Shown here: positions 51,601 through 63,383 of the stretch, piece after piece | Numbering within the stretch: the first letter of the stretch is position 1 | Layout of the letters: each line of letters opens with the position of its first letter | DNA from: Anoplolepis gracilipes | Taxonomy: Eukaryota > Arthropoda > Insecta > Hymenoptera > Formicidae | DNA length: 64,000 bases | Direction of reading: 5' to 3' | Assembly (NCBI RefSeq): GCF_047496725.1 | Contig: NC_132972.1 | Coordinates: 1,912,501-1,976,500, forward strand | The notes under the pieces: generated by a model | Database searches by the model: none | What the model saw: only the letters and a program-made list of their open reading frames with translations | Told to the model about the DNA's origin: nothing | Made by a program: the position numbers and the translations under genes

Positions 51601-52257
51601 TAAGATCACGATTTCATGATGAGCTAGATAAGAAAAAGGGGAAGATTTTTGGAAAGACTGTGGAAAGAAAAAGGAGAAAGGAAAAGAATTATTAATAATA
51701 AATGTGATTATAGGTGTAAGTTGTATACGGATGTAGTAAGGCTTTATTAGAGATAGTTGAGATAATGGAGTATTAAGCGAAATAGTATGGATGAACGAGT
51801 GTATAGTATTTATTGTAAAATAAGTCTTTTCTTTGCAAAAGTTTGAAGTAATAAAGATTATATATTATGTATATCACGATTTCAATCTCCAAATTTTTTC
51901 TAAATATCTTGTAATATTTATCCGGTATTCTAGTGATATTTGAAAGTATATAAGACGCATTAATAAACAATTTAGTTTTTATACATTTCTTGTCACGCGC
52001 AATTTCAGTGATAAAAATGTTATCAATAACATCATGTTTACATACTCGAGAGTTAAAAAGTATTTAGCTTTACTAAATATTTATTAAAACATCTTAATAA
52101 AAGATTGCGCGTTTGCTTAATTAAAATTTAAAATAACATGGGAGATAATGCATGTGTATTGCGAATTTTTATACTTTACAACGAACAGCGCAGAAGACGA
52201 GAGATTATTTCATTTACATTTTGAATTGAAAAATGACCTAAACTGGATGAATTAGGG
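48652..52257. other. Intron stretch between MITE copy 7 and the palindrome
   Basis: CpG-rich at 48770-49560 and 51050-51550, the latter holding the CAGGTG hairpin. Between them 49950-51000 is very AT-rich, with a direct repeat of an AATTTAAATATA-type unit at about 50137-50220. No gene seen. Confidence 0.55.
51395..51426. repeat. Perfect hairpin with CAGGTG boxes
   Basis: A 10-base perfect stem GGCCGCAGGT / ACCTGCGGCC around a 12-base loop GATGCAGGTGCA. CAGGTG, the E-box preferred by Snail-type zinc fingers, occurs twice (stem edge and loop). It lies in a CpG-rich patch. It could be cis-regulatory DNA or chance. Confidence 0.5.
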
Positions 52258-52259
52258 TA

Positions 52260-52528
52260 TGACAAAAGCTAATAAATTTAATACATTTCGAGATTCATGA
52301 ATTTAACATTGCACAAAGCCATTTTAGTCTTTTAAAATATAAAATTAATATTTATGATAATTAAAATATAAAATTAATTTGAACATTTTAAAATGTGGAA
52401 AATTAATATTTATTGTGATTAAAATATAAAATTAATTTTATCTTTTATATTTAAAAGGCTAAAAGTGCTTTGTGCAATGTTAAATTCATGAATCTCGAAA
52501 TATATTAAATCTATTAATTTTTGACGCG
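52260..52528. mobile_element. Long palindrome, probable foldback MITE
   Basis: A 269-base near-palindrome. A 35-base block starting ATTTCGAGATTCATGAATTT at 52285-52319 recurs perfectly inverted at 52467-52501, and weaker pairing extends outward on both sides. The centre holds the palindrome ACATTTTAAAATGT (52383-52396) flanked by two similar 40-base AT-rich units (52341-52380 and 52399-52438). TA lies just outside each end (52258-52259, 52529-52530), suggesting TA-specific insertion. Its ends do not resemble the GGGTAAACT family. The transcript could fold into a long hairpin. Confidence 0.7.
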
Positions 52529-52694
52529 TAGTTGATCTGTTCAGTTCTTCCTTCAACGGTTTGAGCTCTAGCCCACGGATTATATCTATTATTGCATCGT
52601 ACCGGTTTAAATTCAGCGAACCCTGACTGACTAAGCGTGCAATCACACTGTGAACCACAGTCACGGAAGATGAGCGTATCATGCAATACGATCC

Positions 52695-52729
52695 CTGACA
52701 ATGTCACGCTTCTGAGGGTTCATTGTCAG
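52695..52729. repeat. Short hairpin
   Basis: CTGACAATG and CATTGTCAG form a 9-base perfect stem with a 17-base loop. Too short for a microRNA precursor; noted because it lies 170 bases from the large palindrome. Confidence 0.4.
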
Positions 52730-54308
52730 AGAATTGTCGGGCGAGTTGTACATTGCGTCATCTTTTCGTCATCAACGCAATATTTTTATTTTTTTTTTTT
52801 TCATAAATTTTTTCATAAATATAAAAGTTTGAAAGTCCCTTCATCTTCACAAATAGTCGCGAAAACAACTTTAGGTCTGTCTTATTGCATTCCCTCTTTT
52901 AATTAAATTTCAATCATTTATTTATTTTCCCTTTTTGATTTAATTTTGTCATATATAATAGAAACTTTTGTATTTAATTAAATATTATAAAATATCTATA
53001 TCTGGTGTAACAAATTTTTTAAAAACTTTCTGGATAAAAAGACCCTGTGCAAGGTCGATTTTATTGCGAAATTATAAAATTGTCTTTATTTAATTTCTTA
53101 TTATTTGTGATAATACGTATGCTATTGTAGTTGGTAAAATATTAAATTAAAGTTTGATTGAGCTTCTACTACACTTTCTTGTTCTATTTTTCTAAAGGAA
53201 ATCAGTTAAATCTTAGTTACTTTTAATTAACATTCTCAAAAATGATCTTCCACAACTCAGTATAAGGAAATGCATGAAAGTTGAAATTTAACTTTTGCAA
53301 TTTTTGTTACGAAATTAAATAGAAGACTTAAGTCTACCAAGACGATTTTAATCAACATAGTCGCGTCTTAAAAGTTGTAGATTACTTTTTTTTTGTACAA
53401 AATTTTTCTCTCTTTTTAATGTTACTCGTAAAAGTGTTTATTATTATATTCTAAATAACTATCCATTTGCCTAATTTATGCATGTTACGTATGCTTTTAT
53501 GATTTATACTTTATAATTTATTTAATTTATGCATTTCCATTGCATAGTATTATCGTAGAAAGATTGCGAAGCGGTAAGATAAAAAACGACGATGCGGCGA
53601 AAGATTGTCATGTAATTTGGCATTAGCCTCGCAACGCATGTTCGCACATCCATGGTGAATACATTTTCTTGATATATTATACAACGTGTATATAAGATGC
53701 GAGAAAGATGCGTGAGAGATAATGATGAGAAATTTAACTTTGTTGATGCTCCGGATTATATATAAAGCGAAGAAATGTTAAGTAATTGTGCCACTATATT
53801 AATTAACAACAAATTAACGTATGCTAATGAAGCAAATGGGGATCTGGAGGGCTGAGATTACAGAGGAATTTTAACGAAAGCGGAAAATATGATGGAACGT
53901 GAGATAATACGCGACAGTATAACAAGAAATTCTTAAAAATAAGAAAATGGATGATAATCTAAAAAATAAGAACATATATATGTGGTAGAAAGTTCTTTAA
54001 AATTTATAAATGTATACTTATTATAATTAATTAATTGATAACTAGCATGAGATCAAATATAGCAGAAATAAAAAATTAATTATAGAAAATTTTATCGCCG
54101 ATCGTATCATTTTCTGACTTCGTTAATAAAAATATAAAAAAGAAATATTTAATCACAAAGTCAGATTAAGAATAAGAAAAGATATAGATAAGCATGAAGA
54201 AGTTAGAGAAAGAAAAAATCATAAAAGTATCGACAAGAAATACGCGAACTGTAGCATGAATCTTTGGCACCGCTCACCAAGAGTTATTCTTTTCTTTGCA
54301 CCGGTCTC

Positions 54309-54358
54309 AAGAGAACCAGGCTCTGAATTCTAACCGTTCATGATTTACTCGGTCTGTT
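54309..54358. repeat. Motif cluster, copy A
   Basis: AAGAGAACC, then TGAATTCTAA, then TGATTTACTCGGTCTGTT. Related to the two CpG-rich copies about 1.5 and 2.2 kb to the right. It is the most diverged of the three. Confidence 0.5.
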
Positions 54359-54612
54359 CACGGTATAGGAGAAACATCCTTGATATAGTGATGTCTACAT
54401 TTGTACAAAGACACAACTTTTGTTCTCACGAATATTCATGAAGACGTTCCTCGCAGTTTATTCGCGACAAACGTCGATCATTTATAAAATTCAGTTCAAC
54501 AAGACTTCTAACAAGATTGCCTGCGATCGTAAATTAACATACAACTAGAGAGAGTGTGTGTTTGAGCAATGTTCATAATAAATAATTAGAATATAAAATA
54601 AAATGTATATTG

Positions 54613-55152
54613 AAGGGGATCCAAAAGCTGTTCTATATATTATCGACCAAAATTTAATCCAACATGACAATATATTTGCTTAATATAAAAGTTTTGCAAT
54701 TTATACACGCAAAATAAGATAGGTTTCTACTAAGGATTGCATGGAAGGAATATCTGTGAATTTTTAGAAATGACGTCTGACGCGAGTTTGTGTTTCAATC
54801 TCGCACACTCACAGATGCACGAGAGTAATTTTTTTACAGATTTTGAAAATCTTTTTTACTAGGCTTCTAAAGTCATTTCCAAAAGTTTACTAATATTCTG
54901 TTATGTTATTCCAAACGCGGACGCTATATCTCTTGCACGAACATATCGTAAAACTTTTTATATTAAATAAATATTGTTACGACCTAACTGTCATCTTTTA
55001 ATTTCTTATCATTTTTATATGAAATTAATAGCCCCCGCGTGTTGTTTTTACAAGTACTTTAATTATAGAGAAGGATTTATCAATTCTTGTAGCTAAGAAA
55101 GAGATTTTCAAAATCTGTAATTCATGTTCTGTCGATAATTTTGGATCCCCTT
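54613..55152. mobile_element. Candidate inverted-repeat DNA element
   Basis: A perfect 14-base inverted pair AAGGGGATCCAAAA at 54613-54626 and its complement at 55139-55152, followed inside by ATTATCGACC against ATTATCGACAG. A second inner pair, ACAGATTTTGAAAATCT, lies at 54836-54852 and 55102-55118. If the ends are GGGGATCC, the flanks are TGAA and TTAA, a one-base-off TTAA duplication that would hint at piggyBac-type movement. No open frame. A chance pairing of a short motif is possible. Confidence 0.45.
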
Positions 55153-55712
55153 AAAGTACAGATTAATCTAAATTTTTTAATAAAATATTAGATGCGGTTG
55201 AATAAATAAAAAATTGTATCATATTAATATCGCATTATTTTTAACCGAGATTTCGAGAAAACGGCCCACGTAAATTAGCGATGAGAAAATGAGAAAATAA
55301 AGGAACATCACGTGGAAACTCGACATGCGAAACACGCGGCGCTGCCGCATGCCGTCTCGAAATAGCAAAAAGGCAATCTAAGTTACAGCTGCAATTTAAC
55401 GTGATTACTATAATATATTGTTATTTTGTATTATTACAACACGCAGAGCCGAATGGACGTGCGGGGCAGCATCGGTCCTGCGTGACTGTATCGCGCAATT
55501 GTGTTATGCAAATGGCGCATTACGTAGTCGCGACACGACCCGAACGAAGAGCAACGGGCTCCTGAGACGTCCCCGATCCAGTTCGAAGGAAATCGGCCGC
55601 TGTGTGAAATCCCGACTATCCGGACTACTGTGTCGTGATTCGTTTTCATCTGTTCCCCCTACACGTTCGTGATTACCGTAGTGTAGAGAATTTCATCACG
55701 CGCGAAAAACGT

Positions 55713-55735
55713 GGGGGGGGGGGGAGGGGGCGGGG
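55713..55735 (+). repeat. G12 run and G-rich tract
   Basis: Twelve G, then A, GGGGG, C, GGGG. Quadruplex potential on the plus strand and a likely assembly or sequencing trouble spot. It lies just before motif copy B. Confidence 0.75.
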
Positions 55736-55805
55736 ACATCGATCATGATAATAAACTCTGCTTTATTTCGCGGAAAATATATATATCTTCCACGTAGCAA
55801 AAAGG

Positions 55806-55913
55806 GGAACAAAACTTGGTGGCGAAGACACGATGGAGTATCATGTTCGCGTTGGAGAACCCTGGGTAGCGCGCGTGAGTTCTAAAGGTTTCGCGTGATT
55901 CACTCGAGCTGTT
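55806..55913. repeat. Motif cluster, copy B
   Basis: Contains GGAACAAAAC, GCGAAGACAC, GGAGAACCC, TGAGTTCTAAAGGTT and GTGATTCACTCG in that order. The same landmarks appear in the same order in copy C. CpG-rich and not coding. Confidence 0.55.
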
Positions 55914-56468
55914 CTGGCCGCGCGCGAGAGTCGGTACTCATCATATACTATATAGATGTATATGTGCCTAGAAGAAAGAGAGAGAGGGGAAGAGGAAAAC
56001 TGCTCCACAGTAGCTAATGAGCCAAGTTGGAAGCCGCGTCGGTTTATAAGATCTCAACACTTAGAGCAACGCGTAGAGATTTAATACGAAATGGTAGCAA
56101 TAAATGTTTCAACTATCGGCTAATTATTTATACGTTTAAAAATGTACACGTTATTTCGTTATTAATACATGTCGCAATTTTAGGGGAGATGATAAAGTTT
56201 AGATTGTTGTGTTAGAAAATGATAACATTGTTACGAGAATTAAAGACGAGAATAAATAATAAAGCTTAATTCGAAAAATTTCTAACAGTTTTTTTTTCGA
56301 TACATTCTTGATAAGAAAAAGTAAACGTCAAATTTCGCAAAAAAAAGAAAAAAAAAAAAAAGAGAAAAAACCACGTAGGTATGCACTTTTCGATATTTCT
56401 ACCGGATAACCAATATGGTCAGTTTACGTGAAAAGTGAATCAAACGGTTCGTGGATAGGAAACGCTCC

Positions 56469-56588
56469 GGAACAAATCGAATCTGAATCCGAAGATCACA
56501 ACGCGCGCAAAATAAAATCCGGAAGAACGGGATACGGCCAGCAACACGTGTCCTGAATTCTAAAGCTCGTGTGATTCACTCGGTCGGT
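56469..56588. repeat. Motif cluster, copy C
   Basis: GGAACAAATC, CCGAAGATCAC, GGAAGAACGGG, TGAATTCTAAAGCTC and GTGATTCACTCGGTCGGTT. Aligns with copy B over roughly 110-120 bases with gaps. The best-kept part is TGARTTCTAAAG followed by GTGATTCACTCG. Confidence 0.55.
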
Positions 56589-57043
56589 TTGCCGCTGGCG
56601 GTTCCCGTGGGGGACACCGCATTTCATGACATCGCCATAGCCGACAATCGCATAATAGACTGCGGGAATGGAAGTTGCGCACCGAGTGAGTGCAACGACG
56701 ATTATTCGTCTATCTTTACACGGGCGGGTCGTTGACTATAGCAAAACTGGCCGAGGTCCCTCGGCTTTTAGAGCCGACACTCGTGTTACGTTAACGCAAT
56801 TTGCATGCATTATCTAACGCGTAACGAGCAACGCCGCGAAGAGGAAAAGGAGGAAGGACGCCTGAAGTCGTTAACCCACTGTGATCTAAAAAGATGAACG
56901 CGTTCTTTCCATGCAAACCATCTTCCGTACAAGATTACGTGCAGTAATCACTAATATAGCAAATTTTTAACATGCAATTTAAAAATATTTAAAATCAGAG
57001 AATTAAATTTTTATTTCTCAATCGTAGTCATAGATATAATTTA

Positions 57044-57601
57044 GGGTAAACTAGGATATGAGAGATGGCTATAGGTAGTAATGTTTCCAATAATCGCTAC
57101 ATAGTGCGCTTTTTTAGTCATTATCAAAGATAATCGATACTTTTCAGTAGTTTATGCGCATATATTATTGGAAATAACGATATTGTGAATCTTATACAAT
57201 ATTTTTACTTTTGATTACCTGCAAAGTTTTTCATGTGTCCACTAAAAACTGTTATAACGTCGAATAAATTACAGTTGAGCTATCGTAATCGACGTTAGAC
57301 GTATTATAAAGATATGTAAATTCTTATATGACCTATAATTTTTATTTTCTTTTTCACTATTTTTTTATAAATATTATGGTCATCTTTTCCTTAAAAGTTG
57401 GGTAAGATGGCCAATGCTTATGTTGTGCTATTTTGATAATATAAAATTTCTATGAAATATTTTCCTTTGAATTTCGATAATATTACGTAATTTAAGCTTC
57501 AGTGAAGATAATACGCCAAACGCTATTAAAAAATAACAAAAATAAAAGTATGTTTTTTGAATTTTAAAAAACTATGGCCATCTTAGCCAACGAGTTTAGC
57601 C
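57044..57601 (+). mobile_element. TA-flanked MITE, copy 8 (diverged)
   Basis: Left GGGTAAACTAGGATATGAGA, right CTTAGCCAACGAGTTTAGCC, TA on both sides. It has terminal mismatches and a small insertion in the right end and looks older than copy 7. Its interior aligns throughout with copy 4. Confidence 0.9.
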
Positions 57602-57603
57602 TA

Positions 57604-60137
57604 TATTTAAAACACATGTAAATCTTTCTTCCTTTCTACCGACGTTTATCAAATTACAGGTTAACAGTTAGTCTGCTGTAAAGGCAAACGTCGATAAACG
57701 TCTAAACTTCGTTGTAGTCGATAGAATGACTCCCGGTCCTTCGGAATCAAATACCTGTATACACGCGCGATTTCGCTTTAGTGCTCGATCTCGCTCAGAG
57801 TTCGATAGCACTCGAGACGAGTCGCGGCCGGAGGCCGGAGTTTCTCTCGTCCGTGACCCTAAATTAGCTTAACCGTCCGACTTCGAAACTCGGCCTGGCA
57901 GCAACTTCTTCGTCGAGTGCTCGAGACTGCGGCGGCGGTGGCGACCGTTGCCGTCGCAACAACATATCTATGCTGACCGTCGCGTTTGCGGTCGTAGCTG
58001 TCGGTTTGCCGTGCTTTCCGCGTTTGCCTGCAACGGGCCTCGCACGAGGTATCTCGCCGCACTAGGACCAAGAGTGTATTCCGGACGAGTTCGCTCTTAG
58101 CTTTGTTGATTTTCGAGCCCGAAGGATGTCAAATACCGAGTTTATATAACAGTCGAAGGTGGCGATCGCTCGAGAAAAATGCATCGAAATATATTATTTC
58201 GATATTTAGAACATAATTTAATAAATAAAGTTAAACGATGGGGCTTTTTGTAAAAAAAATATACAGCAACGTAGGTTTTTTCTATTAATATTAATATACA
58301 AAGTTTATACATGTATTTAATGGAGAAATATTATACAGTTTATCATCTACTTGTATGCTCTTTTTATTTTACAAAAATTGTTTTCATTTATCATAATTCT
58401 ATACATTTTATTTATATAAAACAAGGATGCAGAATTTTCCGCGGTAACATTTTTCTCGGTAAGTAATTCTTGTCGGAAATTATTCGTGCAACAAGATAAA
58501 CGATCCGCGACAAGATCAAATTACCCAAGATATAATCTCGCGCGAACGTGACTGACCGTAGAGGATGAGAGGCCTCGCCCCGGTCCTCCTCCCGACGGAC
58601 CAGTTGGATATACATATGTATTGCAGTTACAAGAAGACCATTGTGCCTTGCGAAATTCGACAAGCTCTCACTCACAGAGGCCTAGTTTCGGATATTTGGG
58701 TCACGTTCCTCTTGGCATCGACGTCGACGTCCGAACAAACCCGTCAATGAACGAGAATCAATGTATTTATAGTTCGCTGATGTTGAAATCAACACATTTT
58801 TCTAGGAACAAAGAGATCGAAAAAATAAAGGGTAGCGAGACAGGTATAATCGTTGCGAAAATTCCGACAACATTCAGCGACGCGGAAATTTATCGAGTTA
58901 GAAGGCCGATCGATGGATGTGGGATCCGGAAGAAGATTAGTGGAAGGTCCGGTAAAAAAAAATCTGATGACTCTGGAGAACGAGGGGAGAAAGATAATGA
59001 GTCGCTCTCGTGAGAACACAGAAGGGAGCTTAATCGACTATCATTACGACGCGGTCGCCACGCGATAAGATTAAGCCCGGTATAGTTAATCACGGTCTCA
59101 TCACAACCTTTTCTTAGTCGATTAAGCACCTTCTTAATTCAAGCATTTTGCAGTTAATAAGAGGTGATAAACGAGGTATTAGCAAATTATGCTCCATCAT
59201 TTAAATGTAAGTATACTTTTTTTTAAGAAAAAAAAAAAAAAAGATAAAAAAGGATTAAATTAGGTTGCACGCTTCGAATTTTTAAAGTGCAAATTATATA
59301 TACGCGCGCGCGTTTAGATTTTTTTTATTCTCGTAAAATTCTTCTCGGGAAATATTTGCTACTGGCAAATGGCAATTCGTTGTCAAGATTCTTAACCACT
59401 CGCGTCACGCATAGTCGCTTAGTCGCGCGGGGCCAAAGAAATCGAGAATCATCGAGAAGACTTGGCTAGCAAGAGCGAGATAAACGAAGTTAATAAGCTA
59501 GTCCTTCAGAGGAACAGAAGAGACCTTAACGAACAGTACGTGTATACACAAACGACAAAACACTGACCACTTTTCACGGGACGATACACGCTGGTTTTGT
59601 TTTGCTTCTCGCCGACTGGATCAGCCATTGTCTTGCAAGAAATCATTGAGATCAGTTTCTTCGTTGTTGACAATGATCGATTGTGTTACTGGACTTAAAG
59701 GCGAATTCGTGTGTGCGATTTTTTCTCCTCAAACCGGTCACTGTTAAAATTTCAAGAAACGACAATTTTATTCAAATAATTACATTGAGTTCTCGACTTT
59801 AGAAAACGATTTTTCGCTCCTTCTCGTAAAATACCGCTTATAATATCTCTCTTTGTTTAATATAAATTAAAATATATTTTTATCGGCGAACAGATGACCG
59901 AGGCCTGTCGAGCGCGGATAATATTTTGTGAAAAATTTATGCGTCATGTCGATAAAAAATATCGGCGGCTAGCAGAATGCAAATTCATTTAGAGAACAAA
60001 CGCTAAATGCACGCCGAGGTCACAACGTCGCGTTGGCGGTTGCAGTTGACCGTGCGAAGTTACTTGGATGTTAGATAATTGAACAATTTCTCAGAAAATA
60101 TAGACGCGAGAATATCAGAGTAAAAGAGAGAAAGAGG

Positions 60138-60177
<40 letters not shown>

Positions 60178-63100
60178 AAGGAAGGCGGAAAGCATGAGCA
60201 CGTAAGACGAACCTTCTCGCGCGGGAAAACACACGGCTCGACCTTCGCGTGCAATTAAACGTAACGGTAATGACATCAGGTTCTCGTTGGCGGTATAATG
60301 TCACCAGTCCTGTTAATTGGTGCGACTGGAAGGTAGCTTCTGTCGCGGAAGCGCAAGAAAATTACACGAGTCGCGAAATTAGTTGGCTCTCTCGATTCAA
60401 TACGTACAGCGCTCGGCATTGTGTAAAACAATGTACTTGTAAGCGAATATCATTGGGCTTATGGCTAGAGCGATAGAATATGTTCATTAGAAACGGATTT
60501 ACGCAAAACGCTCAGTTATTGTGATTAAATTACTCAGATGTCCAATATCGTTTCGATTAATTATAAAATTAAATCTCACTAAATTGAATATTAATTTTGT
60601 CTCTACACAATGTAATAATAATTACATATAATTTCTATTTAAGTATTTTATTAGCCTATTTAAAAATATATTTCGACAATTTTATTCTCTTTTAAAACTG
60701 GAGACAGTCATTGAGATTGGATTTAAAACATGAACAAGAATATCATTTTATTCCTGTTTATGCGTTCACTCCATTCAAATTTGTCAGTTCAAATTAGCGA
60801 TTTTTCGTTGTTGGATGTTTTGCATGACATAACGCAATTCGGTGTTGAACGAACCGACATGGCCGACAGTAACAAATTCGACAGGCCGTAAGAAAAAAAA
60901 AACAAGAGAAAAAATTATCGGTATACTTGAGCGGTGATGGTCAGTGCAACGACCGTGCGTAAATGCGCGCGCATAGCCCGTAAATGACATCAGGATAATT
61001 TTCCAGCTCGAAAATCACGGAGCACACCGTGCAGCCACCGTGAACGCGCAACGTGCCGTTGACACTTCAACAAGTGGATACAACACGCCGGCGCACGTGT
61101 CGCCGACAGTTTTCGTGTGTATGTTGCGTGTGCGAGAGAAAGAAAGAGATGGAAAAAACGGAGATAAAAGTGCGAATGGCGTTTGCGAGTGCAAGTTCAT
61201 CGAACCGCGCTGGCTGTGAAAAGTCAGGGCGGTTGATGCAAATACTTTACTGTGGTTTACCGCATGCGTTTAAATATTTTTAGTCCGTCGACTATGCCGA
61301 AAAAAAGTCGGGGATTCCGTTGGTTATGCGGTTTATTAGCGTTATTAAGTATCACACGCATAATATCCATAATAGTAAGTTGCCATAATACGAATTGAAA
61401 CAGGTAACAAGAAAGCGAGATGACATGGTTAACGGATATTAAAAATGTGATAATTGCATATACAATTTTTTTAGTAACGCGGATTTATCGTTTTTTTTTT
61501 CCGCGTTGAAGCCGAAAAATTTTAAACTGGAACATCTGTAATAAAGTAAATTAATGTGCCAAAAGCGATTGGGAATGTAATAAAATACGAGAATACAGTA
61601 ATTAATTTTGTGTAATTGAAATTGTTATATCGATTTATATTTCGAATCAGGCACCATAAATTACGTCGATTCATCTGCAAAAATTATTCTGCATGACGAG
61701 ATGCAGACTGTGGATAGATTCTCACAATCAGTCAAGGGAAAAATAACGCGGGCAGAAACACGATGCGAGAAACGAGACGATTGGTTGGCTGAAAGAAAGT
61801 AGAAAAGAGAGTGTACGCGCCATGAAACCGCGTATACGCCAAGAGTAAGACGAAGAAGAGACCCGTTATGGTGACCGCATTGCATCGCATTAACCAGCCG
61901 ACCGAGTGATCCTCATCCAATCTCTCATTCTGATTCTCTCTCGACGAGGAAAGCTCCTATCGTGTGACGACTACTATCAATCTATTATCAATATGACTTT
62001 GGTTACGAATCACAATGTATTTTTATAAAACTTATTCAATGCCCATTTCAAAGCTTCTTTTTAAAGCTTATTTAAACATTTAAAATTCCAGATAAAATAT
62101 TAACAAATATTAAAGTTATATTTTTCTCACTGTGTATACAGCAAAATTTCTTGATGCACGAAAATATAAGAAATTGATTTTTTATTTCTATTTTATTATA
62201 TTTATATTAAAATATAACTACTAGAAGTAAGATTTCCAATTGAATAAAGTAAAGGAAATTATTATTCGCAGCTCGAAAAAGTAATTCGCAACAATTCGTC
62301 GGCTGTAAAATTTGATGCTTTGATGTTTTCATCTGGAAAGATAATTACCGCGGAAGTGTGTATGCTGCATCATTGATCAAAAAATGTCATTATATGAATT
62401 CTGAAAATAAGTTTATATTCTGCATACTTTAATCAGAGCGATTTCATAAACGAGACATGACCGTGAGTGCGAATTCAAATGCATTTATGATTTATACGTT
62501 CTCTTGCGCAATTCTAGTACTTTTTATAATTATACCTGGATAAATAAACTTTAATTAGCTACAATTGCCGCAGGCAAGAAATGAATAAAGCTTGCATGAA
62601 ATTTAGTGCAATTATTATGATCGTTTGCTCGCGTACGGACGATTTATCCGCATTGTATAATTATTTCGGACCATATAACGAGGCGACGCGTTAATTAGGT
62701 TTATTCCGCCATTATCTCGCGCCATCGATATTCGTCGGGATAATTAGGTATTTTATTATTCTAGAAATAAAAGCAGTATGCTCTAAAGCTAAACCGGTCC
62801 GAATCGATAAAGCGCAGACTATCTGTTTACGTAAATATTTCTCTCTCTCTCTTTCGAGATTGCGGTTCGGTAATATTTCGTTTAGATATTTCGAGATTCT
62901 TTCGCGAAAATACTGTTCATGTTGCACAACGTTTGACTGCAACATTTTATTGTTACCTAACAATAAGTACCTCTACTTTTGCGACAACGACCTGCACCGG
63001 TATTTTATTATGTACAGAATCGATGGAGTTGTCCGTCTTATTACCTTTCCTTTCTTTCTCAAGAAATATTTTTTTTCTTTCTTTAATATTTTTATAGATA

Positions 63101-63374
63101 ATGTCGCGAGAGACAACGACGTTCCGCAAATTCCAGAAACTTTCCGGGGACAATAACGTAATGTTATGAACATCTAAAGTATACATCGAACTCTCAAATA
63201 TTCGAAATATAAAGCATGGAGATTCTTTCGATAATCTGCCTAACAATTTTTAAAATTATATTTTATAAAGATTGATTAAATATAGGGAATCGCACAAATT
63301 ATGTGACACATATATATCTATGTAATTCCATTTACACTTAAAAGCATTATTTATTTTAAAAATTGATAGAAAAT
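57604..63374. other. Intron stretch between MITE copy 8 and exon A
   Basis: CpG-rich blocks at 57620-58190, 58430-59100, 59370-60480, 60790-61330 and 61720-61960, then mostly AT-rich to the exon. As the 5' part of the giant intron this is where regulatory DNA or alternative first exons would often be sought, but nothing in the bases identifies either. Confidence 0.55.
60141..60172 (+). repeat. (GA)n microsatellite
   Basis: GA run bordered by GGGAGGG, in a CpG-rich block. Confidence 0.95.
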
Positions 63375-63383
63375 CTCACTTAC
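63375..63383 (-). promoter_or_regulatory. 5' splice site after exon A
   Basis: Minus strand TTTAG|GTAAGTGAG, a near-perfect match to the U1-pairing consensus MAG|GTRAGT. It defines the exon end and starts the giant intron. Confidence 0.85.

Larger units (their letters stand above)
5743..63383 (-). other. Giant intron (57,641 bases) between exons A and B
   Basis: Inferred intron joining the GTAAGTGAG donor after exon A to the TTTGCTTTCAG acceptor before exon B. The join keeps frame (phase 2, AG|G) and gives the continuous family sequence WWTFRDLRPVS. It holds all eight copies of the TA-flanked transposon, the other repeats listed here and many microsatellites. I found no further Methuselah-type exon in it, which argues against two tandem paralogues, although intron phase is conserved within families and that alternative is not formally excluded. 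Alternative cassette exons, alternative promoters or nested non-coding genes could be hidden here; none can be demonstrated without transcripts. Confidence 0.8.
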
